A stretch of DNA of 64,000 nucleotides, taken from contig CM066732.1 of assembly GCA_033961575.1 (NCBI GenBank), positions 84,375,687-84,439,686 on the forward strand. Reading direction: 5' to 3'. Positions 1-11,035 of the stretch are shown piece after piece. Origin of the DNA: Aselliscus stoliczkanus. Lineage: Eukaryota; Chordata; Mammalia; Chiroptera; Hipposideridae. Both the position numbers and the translations under genes were made by a program. Below the pieces are notes generated by a model. It did not search any database, had not been told where the DNA came from, and saw only the letters and a program-made list of their open reading frames with translations. Positions within the stretch are counted from its first letter, which is position 1; each line of letters starts with the position of its first letter.

Positions 1-820
1 ATGTGGACTAGGGAGAGAAACAGCAACTTTTATGGGTAGTAAGGGAGGAAAAATAATCTTCCCTCAACCTTTCTGAGTTCTTACCTGAGATTCTTATATT
101 AAAAGACAAATTAACGAGAAGAAAACAAACAGAAGTTTATTAACAAGTATACCTCATGTATACATGGGAGATAGCCAGGGAAAAATTGAGTAACTCCCGA
201 GGTGGTTTAGAATTTGCGATTAAGTGCCATTTTAATAGGAAAAGGAGAGGGAGGATATAGGCCTCTTAGGGGACAGTAAATGATTTTTAGAAAAGATGAA
301 TGGGCGCTTAGAAGAAGGTATAGGAGGTATGATAGTTTGTGATAAAGTTTAGGGGTGGTTTGACTTCTAGCTCCTCTCCTGTGAAAAGAGTCTGTTGTCT
401 CTGGCTGATGAAACTCCTGGAGAGGGGATTTATGACAACTGAGTTGCTTTTGCAGGACCTGTCTTTAGGCAGATAAGGAGAGTTCAGAGAAAGTCCCCCT
501 CTGCATTTGCTGCTTTCCAGATGCCTTCAACTCAAAGTAATCAATATACTGTAGTGGGATATTTTAGTTTGGCCCATCCTGCTGCCCTTCAGAGTGCTGT
601 AGGTTGGGGTTCACTGTGGTCATTTGTTCATCACTGCTGTTGTATTCATTTTGTTTCCATATATTAGGATCCCAGCCTTGGGCTGAACATTGATTTACCA
701 ACAATAAGACATAAGGTCTGATAAAGCTGCTTGGTTGAATTGAGAAAAAATTCTGTCCTTTCTCTTCCTGTATTCTCTCCTGAGAAGTCGTTCCTTTTTG
801 TCTGACAATTCCTCTTTAGG
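1..820. repeat. Unclassified LTR-like ancient repeat, tentative
   Basis: No open frame of note. Segment ~100-560 (around a CATGTATACATGGGAGATA block) reads like an antisense LTR of an old endogenous retrovirus, but I could not find terminal TG/CA ends or a target duplication. The rest looks like unique intron. Confidence 0.25.
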
Positions 821-828
821 TTATCGGC

Positions 829-950
829 TTTTTTTTTTTTTTTTTTTTTTTTTTTAGAGGGCAGTGTCACTGGCCCTCATATATGGGATCCGAACCGGGG
901 CCGCTGGCATCCCAAGCCGGCTCTTAACAACCACACCACTCGGCTGGTCC
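829..950 (-). repeat. Short tRNA-derived SINE (type A)
   Basis: Poly(T) followed by GAGGGCAGTGTCACTGGCCC and ending in CGGCTGGTCC. Flanked by an imperfect duplication of TTATCGGCTTTT (about 821 and 954). The longest frame on the minus strand (664-870) is only the poly-Lys reading of the tail. Confidence 0.9.
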
Positions 951-966
951 AAGGCTATCGGCTTTT

Positions 967-3340
967 AAATTAGGCATCAGGGTGGCTACAGGAGAACCAG
1001 TTAGAGAGTTGTTTAAAATACAGATCCCAAGATTCTGATTTGGTGACTACAAAGGATGAGACAAAGAGTGCATTTTTGAAAAGCCCTCTGTGCTGAATTT
1101 AGATGTGCTGTTAGGTTTAGGGAATATTCTTACAGATTACTGCCACAAATCTACAATAGTACCCCTTTTATTTTCTGAGTCTTTCCCATCTAATCCATTG
1201 TACATTCCCAATTTCAGGGTGGCATTAAAACATACACACATTTGTGATTTCTCACAGGCCTGTTAGTATTGTCAATGAAAGAAGAGCCAAACCTATAGAA
1301 AAATTGTATGCACCTATAAGTTTATTTGTAGTCAAACTAAGGACATGCCCAGAGCAAGATCTCAATGGACTGAGAAATTGCTCTGGAGAATGGTAGTTTG
1401 GTGATTATTTTTATACATTTAGAATCAAAAGAGAAAACATAAGGGAAATTATGTGAAATCCATTGGTGGTAGATTAAGGAGGTGGGAGAAAGCCAAGGGG
1501 GGATGGGAATCTCTGGGATTAGACAAAAGGCAAAAATGGAAAGATGCATACTTCTTTTATATTGATGGTTATAGGATAGTTATGATTTAACATTTACAAT
1601 GGAGATTATATGCAGGCAACAACATAACGGTGAGGAGTTTGGTGCATGTGCTGTTGTGAGGGGGGTTGTGTCTCCTAGGGGGTCTGGAAAAGATGATTAC
1701 TCTGGCAGATCAAAGGTATATTGTCCTAGATGCACAAGAACAATGGACAGGGCTGGCTTAAGGCAAAGATAAACCGTTTACTGAAAAGTTAGATGCCTGG
1801 GGCATGACTGTCCACTATGACTTGCCCAGTTAGGAGTTTAGGATCAGATCACCCTGTGAGGTTACTTTTGGTCACTGAGCTTGTCAGGTCTGCTATGTAG
1901 CCCTTTTTTCATTCACAGCATCATTGTCCTGAACAAAAACTTTTTACAATTTCCCATAAAAATGAGTCTGATCATCGACTCCGGAGTTTCCAAAGGGCGA
2001 AGCCTAAAAATTCCTCATCCTTATAACATTTAGTAAGAGCTTTTCATATAGTAAACCATTTATCCATGTTTAGAGGGTTTTATACTCATGAATGAAAAAT
2101 GTAAGGCTTTGGTAAGTAGAATTTCTCTTTTACAAATACTTTCTGGTATGGGTACCTCTATTTACTCACTTTATACAAGTTCAGAGGGTCTTTATTCATA
2201 GCATAGTGGGAGAGTTAATAAAAATTTCAATTTTAACCATTTATTATGTTTCAGGCACTAGAAATAAGTGATATGCCTGCATTATTTCATTTAATGTTTT
2301 CAATGGTTCCACGAAGTAGGTGAAAATACCCCCATGTGGCAGCTAGTAAACTAAGGGCCTGGATTTTTAAGAGTTTTACCCAGTTATGTTTAGGTTTTAA
2401 GTTTTGAAGCTGAAATTTAAACCCAAATTCAATAAAGTTACTGCTTTTATTTTTCCTTTTATTTTTTTTTTTGCCACTGAATATCAATATAAAAAAAAAT
2501 AATAAAAGGTTATTTCTATTTCTTACCAGATTTTCAAAAGAAGAGCAGGATTTCCTAAGACTTTGATAGAACATATATGCCCCTCTTTTTTTCTGACAGA
2601 TTTTACATAATAAAATGATAGCTTTCCGTTTCTTTAACCACAGTTTTAGAAAAATGTAAATCTGAGATGGAAAATCAAAAGTCTGCCAAAGTGGGGAAGT
2701 TGCTGGTCAGAGAGCGCCTGATGAGTTGGGATTATGACTCTCTTCTTACATTTCTTATAGAATGTTGGAGGCCACTGTGCTACCACAGGCTTTCTTTTTC
2801 ACATGTCCCCAAATGGTGACAGGTGAGAGGCCTTGAAGCTAGAAAAGAACTTGTGTATGTTTTTTCTCCTTTTAAAAAAGGCCCCTGTTCAATTACAACA
2901 CCTGCCTAGGAAAGTCATGGGGTAAATCATGGTGCGGGGAAATTCTGTTTGCTAACTTCCAGGAAATCACAGGGTATATCACTCAGTGGACAGCACATTG
3001 GAAAACAAGTCCCCAGACATGGGTGTCATTTTGTTTTCAGCCAGTATGAAAAACCTGGTGGCAGTGATAAAAATGTCATGATCAGAGCACAAATACTTCT
3101 GGGTATAGATTTATAATAAGTAGTAGAGATCAGATAGATAGTAAACAGCAACACTCTTTATTCTTTATTTCTGGTGCCACTGAGAAAACTTGTTCTATTA
3201 CGGAATGGAAACTAGGAGACATTTCTTTAACCAGAGGACTAGGTACAGGTGGGCAGCTGTGTTGGTAGCCTTGGTGAATCTGGCACTGGGGAGGATGTTA
3301 CCATGGTCTTCCATCATAAATTATCAGGATTTAAGTGAAG
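967..3340. other. Intronic sequence, weak old-repeat signals only
   Basis: AT-rich intron. 996-1090 has a faint MER5-like look, and 1290-1960 may belong to the same LTR-like material as the window start. No exon, RNA gene or clean repeat border was recognised. Confidence 0.4.
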
Positions 3341-3450
3341 GCTTTGATGTAGTCAGCACTCAACTCTTGGAGAGCAAGGACGCTGTCTTAATAATGTCTT
3401 GAATCTCGACTACTGAGCATAGAGGTGGCACCTAGAAGGTGTTTACCACT
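3341..3450 (+). repeat. L2/MIR-type 3' end fragment, tentative
   Basis: The wording 'GGAGAGCAAGGACGCTGTCT ... GGTGGCACCTAGAAGGTGTT' resembles the shared 3' end of L2 elements. Highly diverged and short. Confidence 0.35.
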
Positions 3451-4394
3451 TGGCTCAATTTTAGAGCAGGCTGGTAACTCCTTGAGCTGCTGTTATTGTA
3501 TACGTATAGCTGCACTATTGATCCCTGTACAAGATCTCTGAATACTCTGTGTAACCTGTATGACCAACACATAATCCCTCTCTGCACTTTTAGTTCTGAT
3601 TTATTAAATGCTTGAACAAATGCTGGTTACTGATTAAGGTGTAGACTAGGACGAGGATGACACATTGAAAACATTGACTCAAGTTACTGTTAAGCTTTTT
3701 GGATGACAGTGTTAAAATTCAGATTGACCTTGAATATAATAGATACAAATGAGTAGAACTAAGACTGTTAGGGAAGTACAACTTTTGGAAACCTAAATAT
3801 AAAACAGAGACTGTATACGTATAAGTTTTGGGGAGGGAAGAAGAAAGGGACTCATTGTGAGTCAACAACATGCTGCTTTATTTTCTTAATTATTGGGCAC
3901 ACATTGCCAGTTAACCACAGGAGCATGACATGTGGGAACTGCTGGGTAAGATTTCCAAAATACTTAGCATTAGTCAAACACTTTTTTAGAATTCTGGGTC
4001 CATTTTGGCTGAAGGAAAATGTGGAGAGTTTGTCAAGGGTGCAGATCATGGCAACTAGATGCAGAGGAGCACTGGAAAATAGGACTCATTAAAAGAGGCT
4101 AATAAATAAGGATTAATTACTCAGCCTGATCCAATGCAGCTGAAGAGTGATTAAATTAATGGTCTTCTGTTGCATGTCGAGTTATTATGTAGAAGATGAT
4201 ATAATTATTTCCACAATTAATAGAATTAGGGAAATAGATTTACGTTAGAGTTAAAATAGATTTTGCAGGAGCCTAAAGACTTCTTGACTTTAAGGATTGT
4301 TGGACAGTGGAAAGTCTTCTCAACTGTTTCCAGTCTGAAATTATGTGCCTTACAGGATAAAAATGCAGGTGGGTACTCCATGTCAAGTCAGACT
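3451..4394. other. Intronic sequence; AT-rich candidate conserved block 4115-4230
   Basis: No repeat identified. The sub-block 4115-4230 has several homeodomain-like cores (GATTAATTAC, GATTAAATTAAT, CAATTAAT), which is often the look of conserved noncoding DNA but is not proof. Confidence 0.35.
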
Positions 4395-4396
4395 TA

Positions 4397-4992
4397 AGAG
4401 GTCTGACAATTAAGTTCGCGAACTTGTTGCAATGATGTTGCTAACTTTTTTTGATATCAGAGGGATTATTCATTATGAATTTGTACCAGATGGACAGACA
4501 GTTAACCAAGTTTACTATTTGGAAGTGCTGAGAAGGCTGCATGAAAAAGTTAAACCACCTGAACTTTTCACCAACAATTCATGGCTCTGCATCACAACAA
4601 TGCACCAGCTCACATGGCACTGTCTGTCTGTGAGGGAGTTTCAGCCAGTAAACAAATAACTGTATTGGAACCCTCCCTACTCACCTGATCTGGTCCCCAA
4701 TGACTTCTTTCTTCACTCTAAGATAAAGGAAATATTGAAAGGAAGACATTTTGATGACATTCAGGACATCAAGTGCTCTGAATTCCATAACAGCTCTGAA
4801 TTCCATTCCAGAAAGAGTTCTAAAATTGCTTTGAAGGGTGCACTAGGTGCTGGCATTGGTGCATAGCTTCCCAAGGGGAATACCATAGTATGGTGACCAA
4901 ATACCATTTGAAGGTGCCCATAGTGATATTCAGCCATGAGGTATGTAGCACTTTTTCTAGGATGAGTTTGCAAACTTCATTGTCCGACCTCG
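4397..4992 (+). mobile_element. Internally deleted mariner DNA transposon
   Basis: Terminal inverted repeats GAGGTCTGACAATTAAGTTC (left) and the complement of GTTTGCAAACTTCATTGTCC (right) lie inside a TA duplication (4395-4396 and 4993-4994). The interior keeps only the C-terminal part of a mariner transposase: a GIIHYEFVP...GQTVNQ block at ~4450-4510, then a broken stretch, then YSPDLVPNDFF at ~4680. The second catalytic Asp block reads HHNNAPAH, that is Asp to Asn, and frames shift between blocks. At ~600 bp against ~1.3 kb for an intact element, it is dead. Confidence 0.88.
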
Positions 4993-5291
4993 TATAGGCA
5001 GTTGGGGTACAGATTCATGCACTTTCTAGATCCCGATTTGTGCTGCTCATCTCACATTGTGTTTGACATTTTTAGTGAGTAAATCAGTATTCCTTTTTTG
5101 TTTGTATTTTTTCATAAGTGTTACAAATGTCAAGACTTTGCTTTTAGTGATTCTGTAATGCATTTCAAGCAAGTGAGAGATTAAACCACAAATTGAAAAT
5201 TACTTCACCTGCAAATCAACTCGTGGCTCATTCTTATATGGGCCCTTACAATATTATCCATTCTGACTTGCCTTTTCTTTTTCTTCTTTAG

Positions 5292-5476
5292 AAAACTCAC
5301 CGTGTGCCCTCCTCATTCTACAATGAGTGCCAAATCCGCCATCAGCAAGGAAATTTTTGCACCTCTTGATGAAAGGATGCTGGGAGCTGTCCAAGTCAAG
5401 AGGAGAACAAAGAAAAAGATTCCTTTCTTGGCAACTGGGGGTCAAGGCGAATACTTAACTTACATCTGCCTGTCAG
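5292..5476 (+). CDS. STXBP6: STXBP6 (amisyn) first coding exon; CDS part 5323-5476
   Basis: Amisyn is a soluble protein that binds syntaxin-1/syntaxin-4 and SNAP-25 through a C-terminal SNARE-like coiled coil and restrains vesicle fusion at the plasma membrane. It also has an N-terminal PH-type lipid-binding region (family knowledge). Seen here: 51 codons starting MSAKSAISKEIFAPLDERML, a basic cluster KRRTKKK at residues 26-32, and the ending GEYLTYICLS. This matches the amisyn N terminus as I remember it. The ATG at 5323 has A at -3, and 5292-5322 is 5' UTR. The acceptor is a pyrimidine run ending TTCTTTAG at 5291. The donor is CAG/GTAATG at 5476/5477, leaving one base of a split codon (phase 1) that should encode Val with the next exon. 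The full protein is about 210 residues, so roughly three quarters lies on exons outside the window. The frame has no internal stop. Confidence 0.93.
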
Positions 5477-5521
5477 GTAATGAAAACCAGATATTAATAT
5501 TATTAATACAACGTCTATTTT

Positions 5522-5653
5522 ATTTATTTTTTTTTAAGTTTTTTTTGTTTTGTTTTTTTGAGGGCAGTGTCACTGGCCCTCATATGTGGGACCCGAACTG
5601 GGGCCGCTGGCGTCCCAAGCCAGTTCTTAACCACCGTGCCACTCGGCCGGCCC
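5522..5653 (-). repeat. Short SINE (type A) just downstream of exon donor
   Basis: T-rich tail 5522-5560, then GAGGGCAGTGTCACTGGCCC and end CGGCCGGCCC. Duplicated target AATACAACGTCTATTTT at 5505-5521 and again (one mismatch) at 5654-5670. The SINE body starts only 45 bases after the exon donor. Confidence 0.93.
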
Positions 5654-5670
5654 AATACAATGTCTATTTT

Positions 5671-7611
5671 AAAACAGATCATTCTAAGGTATCCAGGAGG
5701 ATTATACACCTGGGTTTTGTCTATGTCTGCTCTTCTACTTCTCTTTTCTGTTTTTCTGTTGTCTTCTCTGATCCTTACTCATGGCACCTCTACTTTTGAG
5801 GTTGCCTTATATGAAAAAGGTAATGAAATTAAATTTTAATGTAGTTTCTGATTCATTAAGAGTTTCTATAAAGGGTTTAGCAGATGTAGTTGTGTGTCCA
5901 TACTCTTTGGGGGCTGTCCTTTGGGGTTTTTGTTTTAGAACAATTCCTGGTATTTGGGTCATTGTCCTTACTAGCAGCCTGAGTTTCATTTAATTTCTTA
6001 ACAGTTGCCAATAATCAGTAATAGTTAGTCTCAAGATAAATATTGACACAATATGGAATGGGAGGCAGTAGGCTAAGCTCAGAGATCACTGCTTTGCCGG
6101 ACAGCTGTTCATTGTCAGGAAGAGGCATCTGTGTCTATCACACTTAGAATCTTGTTGGATTATTTTTTCCTCTTTCTGTGTGTGATTGTAGGAGATTTGT
6201 GGGATTTACTGTAAATTCATACCAAGTTTTTTGAGATAAAGCTTGGATAAGTTTGCCATGGAGTTATGGGTGATGTTAATCTGAACACCTGGGGCTTTTA
6301 AATATTTCTGGTATTTCTTGTAACCAGGCAATGGGAAAATTAAGCTTGCCTTAATTCATCTTTTCTTTATTTCCTTCATTTTTGGCTTGGGAATAAAACT
6401 TTATTTTTGGACCTATTTTTAGCTTAAAAACAATTAAGCCTCTGATTATTTAAGGTTATCAGAATTTATTTCAGAGTAGACATAGCTGTTTTCCAGAAAG
6501 AACATGTAAAGATCATAAGACTGTACCTTAGTATAAAATGAAATGAGAACATAGCCTTTTGGTAAGAATGAATGCTTGCTTATTCAATAGTTAGAAGAAA
6601 GCTTCTGTTTAAATGAGTGTGAGACAATTGACCTTGACATATTGGTCTTTCTTAATCCCAATTAAAGGTTAGGTTAATAAAATTTGGTTATTAATAGAGG
6701 ACATTTGCATCCCTTTAGCGTGTTCCTAGGTGCCTGGCATATAATAGAGACTCAATTTACAGGAGTGTATCTAATGACCAGGTGAAAGACAGAAGTAGCC
6801 TTTTCTAATACCTTTCTAGTATTTTGTTGATGTTATTCATGTCTGAAAAATATTTTCATATTCTTAAATTTCTAGAGTTTTTGTTTGTACCAATAACAAC
6901 TAGAAATGCATTTCAATACACTTTGTGTTTGGGCTGAGCTGAACATGGGCTGAGCATGGACATATAGTGATTCTGATTTTATGTACTGTGTGCTCTGTGT
7001 TACATTGAGATTTACTGAAGATGTTAGTTGAAGAAGAGGTGGATGGTCTAGAATCCCCTAGAGTTTTGCCTACTACACATCTATAACTGAAAGAGGGTAG
7101 TTTTGTATGCATTTGAGGCATACACTATTGTCAGCCTATTTCTGATCATAAAGTCTGCAGGAGTGATACAGAGACTGTAACTGCCTCATCTCAGTGAAAC
7201 GGCATCTCCATTTTCCCTGCTGTAGGAGAGGATGACATGGGACTTAATGGATAACTGCATTTCCTTTACAAATTACTGAGACCTTCAGGTTTAAAGTCTG
7301 ATACTATGAGAATTGCTCTTTTGTTGCATTCTAATGGAGGAAAAATCTTTTGTTCTGAAAGTCTTCATCCTTTTCATAGATTTGAATTTTGAGTGAACAA
7401 GTTGATAACATATATCTGACATTTAAGCAGATGAGTTCATGGGAATTGGGGCAAAAGGAGGCCAGGCCACTTGGATGCCAAATTTTTTTTGCAGTTTGAT
7501 TTTTCTTAAATTGAGGAAGAAGCAGCCACCTTTATTTTCTAATTTATGTGAAGCTTACAGGCATATCAGTCCCATCTCTGATAAGGTAATGTTTTAACTA
7601 ACAAGTAATTC
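5671..7611. other. Intronic sequence, no gene seen
   Basis: AT-rich. A short MIR-like tail (TGCCTGGCATATAATAGAGA) sits near 6731. Open frames here are short and unlike known proteins. Confidence 0.5.
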
Positions 7612-7925
7612 ATTAATTGCTCAAACATTTATTAAGTACTTTCTTATGTGCTGATCACTCTAGATCTTGGGGTTCAGTTATGAGAAAAACCTCGAAGTTT
7701 ACCTTGTTAGTGGGGAAGGAGCAGTAGACATTAATAAGTTACTCACTAAAAAAACATAATCATTAATTGTGAAAAGGTTAACAAGGAAAAACAGAGGGCT
7801 AGGAAAGCATGTGTGAGGGGAACCTGGCCTGTTTGGGAGAACCCAGAGTGGCTCCACTGGTTCTGGTGCAAAGAGCATTCCAGGCAGAGGGAATGGCAGC
7901 CTCATTAAAAGGCTCAGCTGGATTT
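7612..7925 (-). repeat. L2 LINE 3' fragment
   Basis: Opens with the antisense L2 signature (CAAACATTTATTAAGTACTT) and ends with GAGCATTCCAGGCAGAGGGA, both hallmarks of L2 3' sequence read backwards. Confidence 0.75.
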
Positions 7926-8288
7926 TGAGTTTCTCCTTTTCTCCTGTTCAGTCTCAGGATGACCTCTTTGTAGCTCAGCTCACATAGGATGCTGTGAAGT
8001 GAAAGCAGGGCCCCCCGGAACCACAGCTTCCTTCCTGCTATTAGTGTGAACAACCTACGCTTTCTAGGGGGCCAAGCCTTTCAACTGCTGTTGTTTGGCT
8101 GATGAAAACCAGCTATCCATTGAGAACAGGCCAAATTTGTCCAAATTAGGACAGTGTCTGCAAGTAATATTTAACCACTTTTTAAATAGCAGAAAGTTCT
8201 TTAAAAAATAAAACTAAAAAAAACCTAAACATATCATAGTTTTAAAAGTTTGCCAGCACATCCACGTAAGCATGGGTGTATTATATAT
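7926..8288. other. Intronic sequence between L2 and SINE
   Basis: Nothing recognised. Confidence 0.5.
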
Positions 8289-8298
8289 CCAGTGTCTT

Positions 8299-8750
8299 GG
8301 GGAGGAGGGAAGGTAATTGGGGGAGGGGAACAGCGTTGGGGAACCAGGGAAGGGGAACAGATAAGTTGCTGTCCTTTTGTTCTTCAGTCTAGTTGTGGAG
8401 GACATTGCTTCACTGGCCCATGTTGGTATCATTCATCATTGTGCTCTTCCCGGGTGAGGCAGATTGGTCACTGGCCTCTGGACAGCCACTCACAGCAGCT
8501 CTTGGCAGCTCACACTGGCTGCCAGCTGCTCACACTGGCTGCCGGCTACTCACTGTAGCCTATGGCAACCCACTCCGGCAGGGGCTGCAGCTATGCCGTC
8601 CCGGGGACTCACAGCAGCCCAGCTCCAGGTGGAGCTGTTGTTCACCATCTTAGCTGTAGAGGGCAGTGTCACTGGCCCTCCTGTGGGATCCGAATTGGGG
8701 CCGCTGGCATCCCAAGCCAGCCTTCAACCAATGCATCACTCGGCCAGCCC
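8299..8750 (-). repeat. Long SINE (type B: tRNA head plus body)
   Basis: Target duplication CCAGTGTCTT at 8289-8298 and 8751-8760. Read on the minus strand it starts with a tRNA-like head, runs through a G/C-rich body with repeated 'GGCTGCCAGC / TCACACTGGC' units, and ends in the CCCAAYGCTGTTCCCCT tail shared by bat SINEs. The body contains a short tandem of CTCACACTGGCTGCC near 8510-8545. Confidence 0.9.
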
Positions 8751-8760
8751 CCAGTGTCTT

Positions 8761-9074
8761 TTACTAATATGTCTTTGTGTGAATATTTTTTCCCTGGTGT
8801 CTGTCAGAATTTATAATTTGAGAGGTAAAGGCCTCTCATCATAAGACTTATTGTTTTCAGAGTGGGTTCTATATTCTCTGCAGGAATTCATAAAGCCACT
8901 GGAGTGGAGGAAATAAAATGATCTGTCTTGTGTTATTTAGTGGTAATTGTGTACAGAGAGAAATAAAACCTCCAGTTCATTCATGAAGCCTTGGGATAGA
9001 ATTTGAGTATTTCTCATTGGACTTCCTGAATGGCTTCTTGCATGGTGTGAAATGCTTATGGACTGACATGCTTC
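8761..9074. other. Intronic sequence
   Basis: No repeat or exon recognised. Confidence 0.5.
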
Positions 9075-9096
9075 TATTGATTAGCATTCTTTTTTT

Positions 9097-9183
9097 AAAA
9101 AAATAAATTTATAGGGGTGACAATGGTTAGTACTTGAAAATACATAGGTTTCAAGTGTACAATTCTGTAACACATCACCTAGG
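9097..9183 (-). mobile_element. Very short L1 3' end insertion
   Basis: Antisense L1 3' end (GGGTGACAATGGTTAGTACT ... TAGGTTTCAAGTGTACAATT) bracketed by copies of TATTGATTAGCATTCT at 9075-9090 and 9184-9199. Only ~87 bp of the element was copied. Confidence 0.8.
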
Positions 9184-9200
9184 TATTGATTAGCATTCTT

Positions 9201-9702
9201 TTTTTTTTTTTTAAAGATTTTATTGCAGAATTGGGGGAAGGGAACAGTGTTGGGGAATTGTGGAAGGGGACCAGCCAAGTTGTTGTTCTTCAGTCTTCAT
9301 TGTGGAGGGCGCCAGTTGCCATCTGGCTTCCCAGCAGCTCGTGGCCTCTAAGCTCAAGGTGCTGTGTTCAATCTTCATTGCAGTGGGCGTAGCCACCACC
9401 CCATGTGAGAATCAAATCAGTAGCCTTGTTAAGAGCACATGCTCTATCCACTGAGCCATCTAGGCAGAAGCTCAGCTCAAGGTGCCGAGTTCAGTCTTAG
9501 CTGTGGGTAGGCATAGCTACCATCAAATAGGCAATCTGGTTGTTACTCCAGCTGAGCCATCCTGCCATATGTTGGTAGCTCAGCGACACCTCAGCTCGAG
9601 CACAGTGTCACTGGCCTATGTGGGAATCCAACTGGTGGCCCTGGTGCTCAGAGCTCAGCTCTTAAGCCAATTCTTAACCAGCTGAGCCAATCTAGCCAGC
9701 CC
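9201..9702 (-). repeat. Composite SINE (type C) with three tRNA-like units
   Basis: Target ATTAGCATTCTT before it and again at 9704-9715. On the minus strand three A-box-like GGCTCAG units follow one another (the complements lie near 9680, 9550 and 9450), and the tail is CCCAACACTGTTCCCTTCC ... AATAAAATCTTTAAA. It shares its tail with type B but has a different body. Confidence 0.88.
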
Positions 9703-9744
9703 AATTAGCATTCTTAAAGCACTGGCTTCCACTTTTTCTTCTTG

Positions 9745-10455
9745 GCAATGGCTACAATTAAAGACTGACAATATCAAGTGTTGACAAGCATACAGAGCAA
9801 TTTAAGCTCTCATACACGGTTGATTGAAAGCAAAAATGATGTAACTGCTTTGGTAAACAATTTAGCATTTTTTAATAAAGTCAAACGTGCACTTATTTAA
9901 CTCCACAGCTCTGTTCCTAGGCATTTACCTAAGAGAAATAAAAGCATATGTCCACATAAAGACATGTGCATAGAGGTTCATAACAGTCTTATTTGTAATA
10001 ACCAAAAATCAGAATTCAAAGGCCTGTCTACATATGAATGAATAAACAAATGATTTTATATCTGTGCAGTGCAATACCACTCTAAGAAACAAACTACCAG
10101 TCCATGCAGCAACATGGATGAATCTCAAAAGCCTTAGGTTGATGAAAAGAAAAATAACCAGAAAAGACTACATGCTATGTGATGCTATTGTATGAAATTC
10201 TAGAATAGACAAAACTTAAGCTTTAGTGACAGAATGCCCATTGGTGTTTACCAGGGGATGGGATTGGGGATTGAACTGCAGAGGGGCATGAGGGATTTTT
10301 GCAATGGTGTAAGTGTTCTGTGTGTTGAGTGTGGTGATAGTTACTTAGGTGTATACATTTTTCACTACTCAGCTCTTCCAACTGCATACTTAAAATGGGT
10401 CCATTTTTTAAAATGTAAATATATCTCAGTAAAATTGAGGTTTTTAAAAATGTCT
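9745..10455 (+). mobile_element. Old L1 3' end fragment
   Basis: Reads as the end of L1 ORF2 plus 3' UTR: CACAGCTCTGTTCCTAGGCA, AACATGGATGAATCTCAAAA, TTTACCAGGGGATGGGATTG, and an ending TATATCTCAGTAAAATTGAG. Many indels. Confidence 0.85.
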
Positions 10456-10874
10456 TACAGAGACACTAGTGGGTTGGTCATGAGAATTTCATAACTTTCT
10501 TGGTCTGCCTTGTAAGGTGGCCAGAAACCAGCCCTTGCCTTTATAGAAATGAGACGTTATCCTAGATGGCCTTTTTGAACCCTCACACAGAAGCAGCTGT
10601 ATCATGTCAACCTGTGCTTAAATCATTGTCCCTATAGAAGGAGCGTGAAGAAACTAATATTTGTGATGAATACATTCTTTTATATATTTTGTTGAAACAG
10701 AAAATCTTAATCTTTTCGAGATGATTTTGAGTTTGTAGAGAGCAGCATGTTCTTATTTTAAAAAAAATGTTTTGAATGTTCTATAATGAAATACTTTATG
10801 TAAATGGATCCCCATGGAAGGTAATGGTGGGAATTAGGAGTATAGAAACTGGCAATATTGTTCTTTGTTTCAGT
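10456..10874. other. Intronic sequence
   Basis: No feature recognised. Confidence 0.5.
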
Positions 10875-11035
10875 GATTGTCAATTCTAGGTGTGCCTTAA
10901 AAAAACCTCTAGAATTTTTCAAAATACAGATGACCTGTTTCCTCTTAGGTCCTAACTAACGCAGCACTGGAGTGGTGGGAAAATGTACTTGTATTTTGAA
11001 AGTGTTATACTGAAGCTAAGGTTGAGAAGTTTCCT
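10875..11035. repeat. MER5-like hAT relic, tentative
   Basis: Begins TGATTGTCAATTCTAGGTGT and ends near GCTAAGGTTGAGAAGTTTCC, echoing the MER5 ends 'GTGGTTCTCAA ... GGTTGAGAACC'. Diverged. Confidence 0.4.

Larger units (their letters stand above)
1..5291 (+). other. STXBP6: 3' part of STXBP6 intron 1
   Basis: Intron assigned from the acceptor at 5291. It ends in a strong pyrimidine tract from about 5262. No upstream exon or CpG-rich promoter is visible, so the gene's first exon lies before the window. Confidence 0.75.

Noticed and set aside
8464..8844. 126-codon frame and similar frames at 52243-52554, 63094-63528 and 46212
   Set aside because: These are translations of the long SINEs; the same residues (PSCGIRTGAAGIP-like) recur wherever the SINE occurs.
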